A stretch of DNA of 64,000 nucleotides from Thamnaconus septentrionalis. Lineage: Eukaryota > Chordata > Actinopteri > Tetraodontiformes > Monacanthidae. Numbering within the stretch: position 1 is the first letter of the stretch; each line of letters begins with the position of its first letter. The notes under the pieces were generated by a model. That model ran no database searches. It saw nothing but the letters and a program-made list of their open reading frames with translations, and was not told where the DNA came from. The DNA lies in contig CM020515.1 of NCBI GenBank assembly GCA_009823395.1, forward strand, positions 12,532,489-12,596,488, written 5' to 3'. This document shows, piece after piece, positions 1 to 14,198 of this stretch. The translations under genes were made by a program, and so were the position numbers.

Positions 1-895
1 TGGCATCAAAGTTTTCTCAGTGTGCCTTTCTACCAGCTCAGAATATCACTGATAAAGTCCAAAATTGACACTACAGCTCATTATTCAGCTTCTTGTGTTT
101 TCAGTTTTCATATTTAAAACCACTAAAGATGTTGAAGTTCATGACAAGACACATAAACATGAGAAGCAGTAATAATAATATAATAAAAGGGACAAAAATA
201 TACACAACCCTATGCTATCATCACATTGAAGCAGCACTGGCCTTAATAATAATAAGAGTAACTATAAACACCCTTAATTGCTTGTAAAATAAACATAAAC
301 CTTCGGCTGGTCCAAGGGTTGTGTGCTCATAAGCATAAAGGTCATTTCCCCGATCAAACAAAACATGTTGAACTCATGTTATCAAATTTCAAACAAACCA
401 TCTAAGTGATACACAGAGAGAATGATGGAAAGCCAAACACTAAGATTCAATTAAAAAGAGAAAAGCAACCCAAAACAAAACAATTAGCAATTAGGAGTAC
501 GGTGCATACGTCACATGGTCACGTCACTGATTTAACGGAAGGCACAGCTTAAATTTAAAGATATCACTGAAGATGAGGGAAGCCAAATGTAAACATTCTT
601 CTGCGTAGACATCCAATCAGCTTTAGCACAAAAATCCACCGCCTTCAGAGAGAAACCAAGAAAGAAAATGAACAGTAAGGAGTAAGAAAAGGCACAAGCA
701 ACACTCATCTTGTAATCATCCGCAAACACCATTCAGCTCTTCCTAAGAGTGGTCACCGAAACAAATTGGCTGATGGCAAAACCAAGGAAAAGTGGTTGTT
801 TCTATTTCAGCAGTCTTGTTTGGTTTTTGTCCCCCCCCCCCCATTGGCAACGGCGAAGGTTAATACGCTTCAGACCACAACGTCGCTGTTGTTAT

Positions 896-901
896 TTTAT
901 T
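896..901 (-). terminator. candidate distal poly(A) signal of adcy9
   Basis: AATAAA on the minus strand, giving a 3' UTR of about 1.6 kb. An ATTAAA variant also occurs at 1884-1889. No cleavage site can be assigned from sequence alone. Confidence 0.35.
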
Positions 902-2397
902 CTTCTATGACACCAAAGTGGGTTTCAAGGTAAAACATTTTTGCCTCTGAGCACACAATGCCTTCCGCTGAGAAACAGTGAGAGCGTGAGGAAATGTAAC
1001 AGCATGAGTGCTTCAGATAATCCTTCGCAGTAGTAAAAATAAAAAGAACAAAAAAAAAACAACAAAGCTGAAATGAAAGGCAAAGAAAGGTCCGTATTTC
1101 AACATACTTTGGTGCGCTTCCTCTTTTACAGTGCTGTTACACGGTCCGTCCCGCAGAAAGTAAGACAGCTGATACGCCAGATGTTTCTATCTGTCGATGT
1201 TGCTCAAATCAAAAAACAAGCAGAACCAGGGAACTCTATATGAACGCGTCAAGTTTTTTGCAATAATAAACAGAGAACACAATTGTTTTTGTTGTTTGTT
1301 TGTTTTTAAAAAAAAAGAATCACATCAAGTTGATACGTAACATTCCACTTTGATTATCCATGTCTTGAAAGCACTATCATCTAACACACAGTTGTTTTCT
1401 GGAGTCTACCTACTTTGAACATGAGGACACCCAACAGGTTCCCCGTTGCTCGCCGACGCGCTTTTGAGTGGAACCGAGAGGCTGGAATCATACGAGCGGG
1501 CGCTGATGTTTGCAACTGTTGTTTTCATCTGCACTGATGCTGTTGCCTGATTAAGCGCAGCTGAGAGCCAACGTGCCTCAGAGCTGAGGCAATGAAAACG
1601 TCTCACCGAGGTCACAGGAAACAGCATTTTTGGGCCTCCCACCCAATCCAACCGTGTTCCTAAACAGTTTGTGGTCTTCCTCAAGTAACACATCAGCACG
1701 TCTGCATCTCTCATATTTAAACATACGAACGCACACACACACATACACACACGCCGCATGCATGCAAAATGTACCACACGCCGCTTGGCGGCTCCGTCCT
1801 TCGGCCTTTGCTGTGGTTTGCATGGACTTTTCTGGGGTTTAGTGTGACGCACATGGAAATGAGCCCCGCTGCGTCCTAAGAAATTTAATCCAGACATACT
1901 GTATCTGTGTATCAATGCAACTGTTACAATTATATTAGCCTTGACTTGATCCCAACTTGTCCTCCGCCACGTTGTAGCACTTACAATATGTATGGTAAGC
2001 CCGTAGGCTCGTTCAGCTCTTTGATGAAAAGGCAAAAACATCCGCATGGAAACAAAGTTAGCGATTTAAAAACTATGACTGAAGCGAAGCGTCTCAAAAG
2101 TTAGCTTATATACAGTTTTCCCTTTTGTGTTATTTTTCCCCTCACTCAGCGAGGGGTTTAAGTCTAGACATTATTCTATTCTAAAGGCACTTAAAACACA
2201 TTGATAAAAGTTATAAAATCATAGAAATTAAAGGTATACAGATAATCAAGTAATCTAGTAGCAGACAGTAGGATCTGCCGCAGGCAAGAGAAGGTTCACA
2301 GTCAGCAGTTGCATCTTCCCGTTTCCCTTTGTGCACTCCTGCGACGGCGACGCAGCCGGCCGGCAAACAGGCCTGTTGGTCTTTTCGCCCTGATTCT

Positions 2398-2403
2398 TTT
2401 ATT
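2398..2403 (-). terminator. candidate proximal poly(A) signal of adcy9
   Basis: AATAAA on the minus strand, 107 bases past the stop codon. It would give a very short 3' UTR, so it may be only one of several sites. Confidence 0.35.
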
Positions 2404-2509
2404 TGGGGGGGTGGGACCTGTCGTCAAACAGCTCTACAAATGCCAAAGGACAGGAACAAGAGCTTAAAGGGTGGAGGACATGCGGCAACAGTGACACTGG
2501 GACAAATCC

Positions 2510-3863
2510 TTAGAGTCTGGTTAAGTCCCCAATGTTGCTTTCACAGTCGTCGCCATTCTTCTCTGCTTCTCTCTCGGACCCAGCTGCGGAACTCCGAGGG
2601 GTGTTTTGCTGGCCAGTTGGTGGTACTACAGCCTGTTGGTTGTGTGCAGAAGGAGGAGGAGGTCCTTGTCGGTTGGTGGCGGGCATCAACGTCACGCTGC
2701 TGTGGGAAGCGGACCTCCGGGCGTGAGAGATCTCCGCCGAGGGACGCCTGCTTTCCTGGTTGTTTGTCTCTTGGCTCAGCCCCGTGGTGGCGGTATAGGA
2801 GCCGGCGCTGGTGCTGGCTACCATCACGGTGCTACCGCTCGTGTTGGCGTTGGTCGCAGGCACCATGCTGGCGATTTCGTCGGTGGGCGAGCGCCCGATG
2901 CTGCCGTCGACCTGTGCCCGGATCTCTGGCGAGACCGAGAGCTGGTACTGAGGCACCGGGCCGCTGTCACTGCTCTTGGGGTAAAGAAAGGTCTTCATCT
3001 GACCTTTGCCCTTGACGTTGACGGTGCCGCGGTAGTCGAACTCGTAGTCCATGCCGCTGAGGACACAGTAGCTCTCTTCGCTGACCTGGACGCGACACTC
3101 CACGCCGGTGGTGTCCATGCGGCTGGCGATGTTCACCGTGTCGCCCCAGATGTCGTAGAGGAGCTTGGTGGTGCCGATGACACCGGCCGTCAGAGGCCCG
3201 TGGTTGAACCCGATGCGCAGCTTGAAGCCGAAGCCCAGCATGTTCTTGTTGAAGTCGTCCACCACGTGCATCATCTCCAGGGCGAAGTCGAAGAGGGCGC
3301 GGAGGTGGGCGTGGGGGTGCGTCGCGTCGGCGCACTGCTGCGCGTTGAGCCCCGCCGCCGCCATGTAGGTGGCGCCTATGGTCTTGATCTTCTCAATGTT
3401 GGAGAACGCGGGCTTCCGCAGCAGCTCGTCAAAGTCTCCGATCAGCTCGTTGAGGACGCGGTAGCACTCCTTGCCTCCCTCGTAGCTCTCCTCGTAGAAC
3501 TCGCTGAAGTTCACGATGCTGGCGAATATGACGCCCACGTTGTCGTGGTTCTTGGAGTAGCTCTGGGTGACCTTCAGCTGCTCGGCCACGTGGATGGGGA
3601 TGATGTTGCGGAGCAGCCAGTCGGCCTGGTCCCTCATGTTCTGGATCTTGATGCGGTGCTGGTCGGCCTCAACGTTGCCGTGGTAGTGCAGGCGGTGGCT
3701 GACCTCAAATTCGCGATTAAGGAACCAGACCAGCAGGAGGAGCAGGGTGAAGGCCACGCAGGCCTCTGGGCCCAGCAGGTTCTGAAGTTCAACGTCCGTG
3801 TCTTGGTCTTCAGTCTGGAAAACGGATCCGTTGCTGCTGCTGTTTGTGTTTTGAATATTGAGC
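2510..3863 (-). CDS. adcy9: adcy9 coding exon 9: TM12, C2a, C-terminal tail
   Basis: Acceptor tgcaag|; the stop TAA is at 2510-2512; 1354 nt. It starts with an extracellular loop containing NSS and NGS glycosylation sequons, then TM12 (FTLLLLLVWFLN), then the full C2a domain. After SIGRSPTDEIA the tail is rich in Ser, Thr, Pro and Gln and less conserved. In mammalian AC9 this C2b region is autoinhibitory, and the same is likely here. Confidence 0.96.
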
Positions 3864-6800
3864 CTTGCATGGAGAGAAGAAAGAGACAAATGAGGTGCGG
3901 GAGAACTTTGAAAAATATAAAAAGGGAAAGGAAAGAAGTGAATCTGTAATAAATTACCATGGCTACCAGAGCTTTTGAACAGCCAGAACCTTTCATTAGC
4001 ATAAACGTACAAAGTGATTTGTAAAAAAAAGAAAGAAAAAAACAACCTGAGATAATTGAGCAGGTAAACAATGCCAGGAACAATTATTGTACTTACGAGG
4101 AAAAAAGACCCTCAGCAACACTGAAAAACATGAACCACAAAGGGTTTTTGTTACCGATTTGTCAAACAAATGGGCAAGAATTTCAACGCATCGCCCTGCA
4201 ACACCTCTTACCTGCAGGGGGAGATATAGAGCAAAGCCAGTAGTGCCAGTCCTACCAAGGTGGCAAGAGCTGAGCGCATCCAATAGCTCAGCTGGCAGAA
4301 GTTGCAATACTGAATGATGGCAATGATGCCTGCACAGCAGATGAACATGGCAAACTGTGGGAACACATCGGAGACATCAGTCAAAAACACACTCAACAGC
4401 ACATTCTATGCAATTAAGTCAAATGCAGACATTAAACGGATAAGAGATCTTAAATCTTTCCTTCCTGTAGCTGTTACCATTCAGGCTGATCAAATTCCCC
4501 AACAAACAACAGGCGACTGACCTCTGTGGAGTGTTGCATGTCACAGGTGACGTGGGAGAAGACGGCCACGGCAGGCAGCGACACGAGCACTGCTCCTATC
4601 AGGTGACGTGCGATCCAGCCCGAAATCACTCTCATCAGCACCCGAGTGCAGGTCAGCACGTTGTCCAGATAAAAGGCCATTCTGGAGACGAAAACAAAAT
4701 GGAGCTGTCATGTTATCTGTCAATTACTCTGAGCCGGAGTCTTGGGTATGTGGCGGCCACGTCTTACCGCATGGCAAACAGCAGAGACAAAACCTCCAAC
4801 AACAGGGCAACAGCTGTAAGGGCGAGTGCCGGCGTGGACAGAATCTGATGTTGGGTCAGAGGCCGAAGGATGCAGGCCAGCGACAGGGCCAGGAACACTG
4901 AGCAGCACAGGAGAATGTCCAGGAAAGAGCTGAAGGTCGGGCTGGCAAAGGTCTGCACCACTGCCTGGGTTTCCACCTTGCACGGAGAGGTAAACGACAG
5001 AAGATGTAAAAATGTTTACGAGCACTTCCATGAAGATACAAGTAAGACGTGACTGAGAAAAACAAGTTTGCTGTCACTCAATCTTGCAAACAGCTCGATT
5101 GCTGAAGGTGATACTCGGCTGAACAGAGTATCACCGGAAAGATTCAGCATCCTTTGAGGAGTGCTTTTGTGTGAACTGGGAGCTGTAAACTGGATTGGTG
5201 TCATGGTGTCGGATAAACAAAGTTTTCTGCATTTGAATCTGAATCTGAGAAAGGCGACCGCAGGCGGTGTTTATCAGAGTTGGATTTCCTCAATTGCAGA
5301 ATGTACCTCTGTCTGAAAGGCCTCCGTCTAGTGTCACTGGCTCTGACTAAAGCGTGATTAAATAACTTAGCGCACCATGCAAGCCAGTGGCAAAGGGAAG
5401 TGTGACGCTGATACCAACTGGCTGCACTGGCATTAATAAATATATTCTCCTGCTTTGAATATGACAGAAAAATTCTTCTTCTAGTCAGGTTTGAAAAACA
5501 GGCCAACTCATTTCCACTGGTGTCCTGGCCAGAGGAATATGTGAATAAAATCAAGTGGATTTGGGGAAAATTTAGAAAACAATGAACAACAAAGCTCAAC
5601 TGGAATCCATCCAATCCATATATCCAGTCTATCCACTCTGAGCCAGGACTTATGCACTTAGCCAGACGACACGCACGACATGCACTGGCCAACAACGCAC
5701 CAGCAGGGGGCATTGCAAGCCCGCGCAAACCAACGTTTGAGGTCCTGCAGTGATTTTTTCTTTGCCGCAGTCTGGCTGATCAGTCTGGTCAAAACACGGC
5801 GCCAAAAGGCTTTTCCCCAGATAAAACGCAGACACTACATAGGAGCAGTTGAAGATACATGCACAAATACAGGATTTAGAAGTGACAGTGGGACGACGCC
5901 AAGGTGGGATGACGACACTCTTTGGAGTGAGAAGGGCAGTGGTCAGACCCGAGGGGAATGTATTACGGTCGAGCAGCTTCTTTATACTCTTAAGATAAAA
6001 AGAAGCACACAGACACTTGTTATCATGTTATCCGGATGAACATCTATTTTGTAACGCAGGTGCAAACTGACCTCCTCTTGGTAGCTGATCCGGTAGGCAG
6101 ACTCCAGGCTCTTCTCCAGAAAGGTGAGGCTCAGTTTGTTGATTGGGGGTTTGTAGAAATAGTCCTTCATAAGGCTGTCAAAAAAAGCACAAAGCAACGT
6201 CATAAACTCTCCCACTGTGTTTAAATGCAGCGGTTTAAAGACCCTGTCTAGAAGCTTTAGCAGCATCTAGTGGTGAGAAAGCACATAGTCATTCTGACCT
6301 GTCCTCCTTGATGACATCCACAAAGTGCGCGTCGCTCCTCTCCCGGAAGTTCTTGGAGCGGAGTGGGATGAGCGCCGAGTGGTCCATGCCCACGGTTCCG
6401 CTCCAAGTCTTCTTCTCCTTCTCCTGCAGCATCTCGCACAGCGACGTCTGGCTGTTCTTCAAGGCCTCCAGCTGGGGGCTGAGCAGTCCGTTCAGAGCCT
6501 TCGGGGTGGGACCTGCAGGCACCGCTGGAGAGCACTTCAGATTTGAAGAGTCCTTTAAGTCGAGAGACAGGAAGGTAAGGACAAGCTGTGCAGTCGACAC
6601 TTGTGAAGAAAGAATGAGTCAGTGTGAGATTCTAGGGTTTTTTATGTCACACCAAATTTCAAATTGCACAGCTTTATTTGGTGTTTTTTTCAATAGCGTC
6701 TTGTCTTTTCCTCCTTCCTTAAATTAATAAATGTGCATGCATGATTTAACTCTGAATGCTAGGTTAAACCCCAGTGTGAATTTAAAGTCTTCCGACAAAA

Positions 6801-9800
6801 ATGAAGCGCAAACCTTGCTGCCGTTGCCCTGGAGCTCCTCGTGGCCGCCGTTGTGCACCGCCCCATCCTCTACAACCTGATCTTCCCCAGGTATCAGGAC
6901 CACGCTGCTGCAGGAGAGACAGGGAGACTGCGGGGAGGTAGAGATCGCAGTCGCAGCATATGGCAACCGGAGGGAAGAAAGAGAATAAATTAATCAAAAG
7001 GCACAGATCAAAGAAAATCACATATGCTGAGAATTAAACTAGCAATGTAAAGATGGGAGCTACTGGGATCAAGGTGCTCTGCAAAATGTGAGAGAGGGGG
7101 GGTGGTTTAGACATGCGGCAAAGAGGCAGAACTCGTCATGAAAACTGTGGATGTTTACCAAGTCCACCCTTCAAAACTTGACTTTCATCCCACTCATCCT
7201 TCAGAGAGAATCTATAGGGTGCCGCTGTTTTCCTGTGCTACAAATGACGCGTGGCCGGAATAGACCCGGCGTGTGATGTAAACATTAAATACCAGCAACA
7301 TACAACACAACCACATTTAAAGTGAAAACATATAATCGCCGTGCCTGCCCTGTAAATCCTGTCGTGCGCTCAAATGCCTGATGAAGCCCTTTTTAAAGAG
7401 GTCCCCGAGCACGATCCGTCAGGGGGAGCCGTATCTGGATTTGTGTGTGAGTCGTGCGGCGGATGAAAAGCTGCCGAGGAGTCATCAGTCAAAAGGGAGA
7501 GGACCAGAGAAGGGCTACCCATCTCCGCGCTTAGCTTATCTCATTACCATACCAAGGACCCCCGCTGAGTCTCCAGCCTTCAATCATGCTCCGCTCCCGG
7601 TCCTTCCACCCCTCCCTCTCAACTGAGAGCACAGAGCACGGCTGAGAGATGCGAGCAGGGACGGCGTGGTGCACTTGTGCACACAGACGACTCACTGCGG
7701 GCTGAACGTAAGACACATGCGGTGTTGCAGGGTTTTGGAGAGTAGTCACCGTGTACCGTCTGAGGAGGAATTGGAAATTTCCCCTAAAGGCAGAGCTTAA
7801 AGAGGACACAGTGGATAAACATGCTCGGAGCGTAATGATGGGACACTTATTATGTAGACCGCCTGCCGGGGAAAACCAGTGCTCGTCGTTACCTAATTAA
7901 TAAGATCAGACCATTTTGTCCTCAGATTCTTATTAATAAGGATTTAATTGGTACCAAGGCTGTAAACGAAAAGAGGCTCGTAGGGGAGGATAAAGACGCA
8001 CCGGAAGAAACAACACATGATCCCTAAGATGTAAATCCATGCAATACAGATTGAAAATTAAAAAAGGATGAAGATCACTTGATGTAATACTTGACTATTT
8101 GACAACAGCTTCACTGTCTTTTTTTGTTTCTCTCTTCTTCTTCTTCAGTTATTACTTATTTAGTGCAGATTCTGGATGTCATAATACACTGACAGTGGTG
8201 AGGGGTGGGTTTACAGGAGGGAGATGGTGGCTTATATTTGTTCAGAGTTACCTGTATAACCATGCATTCTACTTGTCTTACCCTTTGGACTGACACATGC
8301 AGTATATCTTTCTTTTTTTATTGTGACTTGGGCATTGCCCTTCTTTTTTACAGATATTTATATCCTCTGCATATACATGTGAATATATTCTGATACACCC
8401 TGTAATGACCTGTTAACTGCATTGTCTGTCATAATCTATTTGAGAAAAAATCTTTATTAAAAATTTTTGGAATAAAAAAATTAAAAAAGGAAACAAGTAG
8501 GTGCTAATGACAGACCTGGAAACTGAATTCACCTTCATTTTAAATCTCTCCACTGGAGAAAAAAAAGAGAAAGCTTTTAATACACCCACATAAGCAGCGA
8601 GGAGATGGACATCAAAGAAGCTACATGCAAGATAAAATTCTTCCAGAGGCAAACAGGGCAAATTAAAAAAAAAAGTAACATGGGGACTCATTGGCTGCCT
8701 ACGCAAACTCACCTTTACACTGTCCAGGGCCACCGAAGGAGCACCGTCGGGTGTGTGCACGCCGGAGGGGGGGCAGCGAGGGTCGGCGTGCTCGTGCGCA
8801 GCCGGATCCAGCTGAGTGCAGCTGCAGTAGGAGTGAGGCTCCAGCTTCCTGCCGGAGATCAGGTAGGTCTTCAGGCCTGCAGGTGGTAGAGGGGACAGTG
8901 AAATAAGGTCGTCGCCTGCTTCATCGTCTCCAAAACATCAAAAGCGGAACTGAAACTATCCCTCGTCTCCTGCTCTGTGTTGTTGTTGTTGTTGTCGTTG
9001 CTCTTGCAGGAGTCTGCAGGAGCAATGACTTCAATGAAGAAGGGTCAAGTCAAAGGGAAGCCGGGGAATAACGTTATCTCTTGGATGAAAATTCCAAGGT
9101 TATGCAAATTAATTATGCATGCTCCCATACACACACATACAGAGACACATGCATACTGAAGACACAAACCTTGAATGAATGGACACAGCAGAGACTAAAC
9201 ATCCACACAATAAAAAGCAACACTTTGCTCAAGGTCCACAGTGCGTTTTTTCTTCATTAATCTGTAGAACAGGGCTGTGCAAACTAATGCCCGGGGACCA
9301 TATGCGGCCCATTAAGCTTTTTAATCCGGCCCGCCTAACTTGAAGAAATGACATTAATAATAAGTAAGTCATAAAATAGCTGTATTTCATTCTATTTTTC
9401 AGCCTTTTAAGAGTAATTTCAATAAAGAGCTAAATACTGTGGGGCATCAAAGACATATTTAGTTGCAACTTAGCTTTTGTTCATTTTCAATAGACATTAA
9501 AGCATTTTATTACATATCCCATGACATATTTTTCCTCCTATGAGGTGGCTCACCAAAACACTCCATCTATCTGCTCCTGCTCCGGCTCCTCTGTCACATT
9601 TTACAACCCATTGTGGCTCCACCAGTCAAAAGTTTGCCCACCCCTGCTGTCGAAGGTCCTTCTGAGGTGTATCTTCCTTTGCTTTGTTTGCTGCACTATA
9701 GTTATTATACTTATAAAGGTGTGTTTAAAGTTGCATGTGTGCTCTGTCTTTAACAGGAGACAACCTACACAAGGAAAGCATGCAAAACTCTACTAATACT

Positions 9801-12800
9801 AAATACACACAGTGGCAGTGCAGCACTAACCCGTGCGGCAAACACACCTTTGCAGCCGCAGATCCAAAAAACACAGCGACCCTGCTGACAGCAAACAGAC
9901 CGAATGTTTGCCATTAATCTCCCCGGCCGGCGCTGTGCTGTTCCAGGCCGCTTCCTCCTCGTCCACCTCCCTGCTGCTGTGACTGTCTGTCAACAACATG
10001 CATGAGATGTACCTGGGACTGTGCACTGAACTGCATCAGTCCACTGGCTCTGAGTTTCCTACATCCTAAGTACTCAGGACAGCGAAGGCCGCTGCTGCCT
10101 CATCATGTATGATTAGCCTTCCCCGGGGGAGTGCACGTATTTAGCACAGAGCGTGCAAACCTCAAGTTGCACGCATGTTCTACCCTACGCCTGCGTGGGT
10201 TCTCTACAGTTGCTGCGGCTTCCAAAGACATGCAGCTGGCAACTCCGGACTGGCCGTAGGTGTGAGTGTGGATGGTTGTTTGTGTCTCTATGTGATGATA
10301 AATGAAGATCATTTATCATCTCTATGATGAAGTGCCAGCTTGTTCGGGGTGCAACACCGCCTTCACTCAGCTGTGGCTGTGCACAATGCACCTGCAGACA
10401 CATGCGCTCTAGAGACAAATCAGACGACTGCAATCACTATTGAAGCAGCGACATCGCTGCTGGTATTGTTTGATATGCTGATACATGCCTCGTATTGTGA
10501 TACGTATTGATTATCCCCCCCCCCGCCAACTGTAAAAATCACACACGACTCACCTCACCAGAGTTTACATTTAATTTAAATTTGCAAATGAAGACCTTAC
10601 GTATCAAACTATCAGCTCCCAACTGGAGCGACATTCTGTGAAATTACACATTATCGATCCCCCCCCCTCGCCAATTCTATTTCACGCACATAAAACCACT
10701 TAGCATAGACCTTTAAGTTAAGCATCGTGCATAAGCCGACGCAATTATGAGACGGAAGGGGAGAAAGAAAGAAAGATATGAAGAGAAAGAAAACGCCTCC
10801 TTCTGCCGCCCACGCATCCAGCCAGACACGTGCACGCCCGGCGCGCGGAGGTGTGAGATGGACGGCCCGGCTGCTGCTTGCTCGACAGCCAGGTGGACAA
10901 ACGCGCAGGCGCTGGGGAATGAAGGCGGCAAACGGCAGTAATGAAGAACTAAACTCCTCCTGCACCAGAGATGCAGGATGGAAGAGGACTGGGCGGAGGC
11001 AGCGGCAGCGGCGGGGGACGCCACAGCGTGCAGGCTGTGACGCCGCTTTCGGAGACGGATGGGCAGAGGAAGACGGCTGATTGCATTAGTTGGCCCATCA
11101 AATCCTCATCTGCCTACCAAACAGAGGCCTCTCCCTCTATCTCTGCTCCTTGATTGCTTCTTAACCCCTAGCGGTTGCATCTTCTTCTTCTTTTCCTAGT
11201 CGACAGTAAAAACTCAAAATGCTCAACGGCTCACAAGCTGTCTTTGTTTGTTTGTCTGTTCACTGGCTTTTCCTTGAAGCCAGCCTGACTCAAAGAGACG
11301 GACACGTCTGTTCTGGCCCAAAACACGCACGACAATACTTGAGTATTTTAGTCGCGCCGCATTATTTATTCATGCAAGATCCTATATCTGCTGTAAGAGC
11401 AGCGTTGCCCCGCCGACCAGTATTAAAAATGCACAGGGCCGAGCCACCTAAACAGGGAATCAGCCGACCGTTCAGCCTCTATTTTGTAATACTGTAACAG
11501 CTCGTCAAGGATAATGAAGTCTTTCACGCTTGATAATCCGCGCACCAGAACGTTAGTGGATGTAAAAAGGCAGGCAGAGAGCGGGAGATTTAATAGAGGG
11601 AGGAAAAATTATTGTCCAACGTAATCAAAAGAGCTGATGTAGAAGAGAGACAGGGAGCAGACCAGTTGTGGAAGGAAGGAAAAAAGTGGGTCAAAAAAAC
11701 GCAGAAATAGGACCGCAAAGAAAAAAAAAAAAAAAAAAAGACTAGACATAACAAGCCGAGGCGACAGGAGATCACCTGTGGCCTTCCGTCTCCAGCGCCT
11801 GACGTTGGGCTTTGAGTTAAGGCAAAATGCGTCGCCGGCTCCGTTCACACGTCGCTTTGGCTGAGCAGAGAAGAGAAACGCGGGTCACGGCAAGTCTGCG
11901 GGAAGCCGCGGCCGTCTCTCTCGCAGGTAATTGAGGAGATACATCACTTCAATGAGATCTTATGGCCGGATTCGCAGCGCCGAGTCCTGACAGCCAGGCG
12001 AGAAGCAGGGTAAATCAAGTGTAGGAGGCCTTTGATGGCGCACAGCTTGTCATCTTGGCGTGTTTGGTATGAGCAGCTGCGCCCGTTCAAGTGTCTGCAG
12101 ATGTTTTCTTGCTTGTTCCTGGTCACATCGGGAGAATTCCTCACGTTTTATGGCGCGACCTTTAGGCACGTGGGATTGCAGGAGGTAAACTGTGGCTCAG
12201 AAGTGAACTGGCTGGTCTTAAAATGCAGAAGCGCACATGGAGGAATTCACAGTTTGTTTTTTTGATCATACACGCAAATGCAAGCACATCACAGATGTTC
12301 ATCTTTTCCTGATGTACACAGAAATTATTATTTTTTGGAGAAGAAAATTGTCTGCATTCAAAAAGGAATTTGCAACATCCCTCAAAAACATGCAGTGTGT
12401 GTGTGTGTGTGTTGTGACACTTACACACAAACTGCCTTTGTTGTCATTTTGTGTTCATTTACGTGTTTTTCCCACAGAGGGGAATTCACTGCAGAAACAC
12501 GTCAATCTATAAATGCAAATCAGCGAGCCTCAGACGACAAGCAGTTGGTAAAAGGCCACAACACACAGAAGAAGAAAAACGAGAACTCTTCGCTCCTGCA
12601 TCACAAATGCACATGTGAACCTTTTAAGTGTACACGTAGAGTGTTTCTATATCTATAAAAGCCCACACTCATAAATCATACATCGTCGTAAAACACCTCC
12701 GTGGCTCGCCTATGCGCACTCTCTGACCCCGTGGGTCCTGCACTAGGCCACGCCCACTTTCAGAGCGCTCCAGCATCAACAGAAAAGAGCTGCGCTAAAA

Positions 12801-14148
12801 AACAATAATAGAAAAAAACAAACAGCTTGATGCGTCTTACGTGTTTGTGTCGACCTCTCTCCACCGCCGCTAACCTTGTACTCATCGTGAAGCCTCGTCA
12901 GTGGAAGTGCGCAGCCGTTTAGGTGCTTACAAGTGTCGCGTTCAGCGCTGTCGTGGAACAGCGGATGACCTTTCCCGCCTCTCTGTCGCCGGACAAACGA
13001 AACCAAAGCGACGCGGGAAAAGAAAAGAGGCACTTTGAAAACAAAACGAGTGTGTCACCCCCCGCACCCCTGCACTTTCCCCGTCCCCGCTCGTGTCACG
13101 ATGACACACCGCGGGCACGACGCATCGATGAGGAAACACTCAGGCCCTGCATGACGGCACCATTAGACGCGGACGTCAAAGAAGCCGACGTCGGCCCTGA
13201 GCTGAGAGAATTAATTAGCCGAAGTGGCGCAGAGACGCAGCCGCGGAGAGCCGGGCTGGAACACAACCTTAAACTGTCCACTAAACAAGCCACATAAAGA
13301 GGAAATATGAGAGGCAGAGCCACATTAAAAAACGAGTGAAACACTATTTAGTCTCCCCCTTGGGATCTACAACAGATGCAAAAAAAAAAAAAATGGAATT
13401 ACGCGCTTTTTTTTCTCTCTTTTGTTTTGTTTTTCCAAAGCTTGTACAGGCAAAGCTGCTGTGAAAAATGACTTTGCTGATTTATAAAATTCCACTCGCA
13501 AGGTTCTGCTCAACCAACGTTGCCGTCCTGCCAAAGCTGACTAATAGTAGGGAGAGGGGAACAGAGGGCAATGTGAAAGAAAGAAAGAAAAGAAGAAAAA
13601 AAATCAAGACTAATCTGTCACACTGAGGCCAGGCATCAGAGCGAGAGGGCAGTGGAACAGGTGGCGCAGGGAAACTAGCAGGCCCGCTAGGCCGGGCGGC
13701 TCTCTGTGCCAGTTGGCAGTGGCAACCAGCATCCGCCTCCTCCTCCTCCTCCTCCTCCTCCTCCTCCACTTTGTCCCCGCATCGAGGGAAACGGCGTACA
13801 TCCTGTCCTCATCCAAGGGGAAGAGGGCAGGAGGAGCAGGGAGGGAACCTGTCCAACACAACAAGCTGTTTAGAGGGACTTCATTACCGAGAGGCAGCCA
13901 GTCAGAGATAAGAGGCAAAAGGATGCATCTAAAGAAATACTAGTGGACTCGCCGCTGCGGCTGGATTCAGCCTGATACCAGCGGTGGAATGAAAGGGGGA
14001 GGAGGGAGGGGGGAGGTTGGGGAGGAGGGGGGAGGTGTCTGGCAGTGAACCAATTCAGCCAAAACATGAAAGACACGTATTCATTTTTCAAATCACAGAG
14101 GGACTCTCACTGTTCTATCTGATGGCAAAGAGTGAGAGAGGTGGAGAA

Positions 14149-14198
<50 letters not shown>

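Larger units (their letters stand above)
1..2509 (-). other. adcy9 3' UTR and downstream flank
   Basis: No coding exon is recognisable. The sequence follows the adcy9 stop codon, is AT-rich towards its distal end, and holds a 12-base poly-C run (831-842) and A-rich runs near 1051 and 1309. How far the transcript reaches is uncertain; candidate poly(A) signals are listed separately. Confidence 0.6.

Noticed and set aside
1406..2047. 213-residue minus-strand open frame downstream of adcy9
   Set aside because: No domain, no plausible splice context and biased composition over a CA-rich stretch; more likely 3' UTR or flank.
2606..3949. 447-residue plus-strand open frame opposite the adcy9 last exon
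   Set aside because: It is the antisense shadow of the C2 domain; its Val/Asp/Glu/His-rich translation has no family features and it lies wholly over a conserved coding exon.
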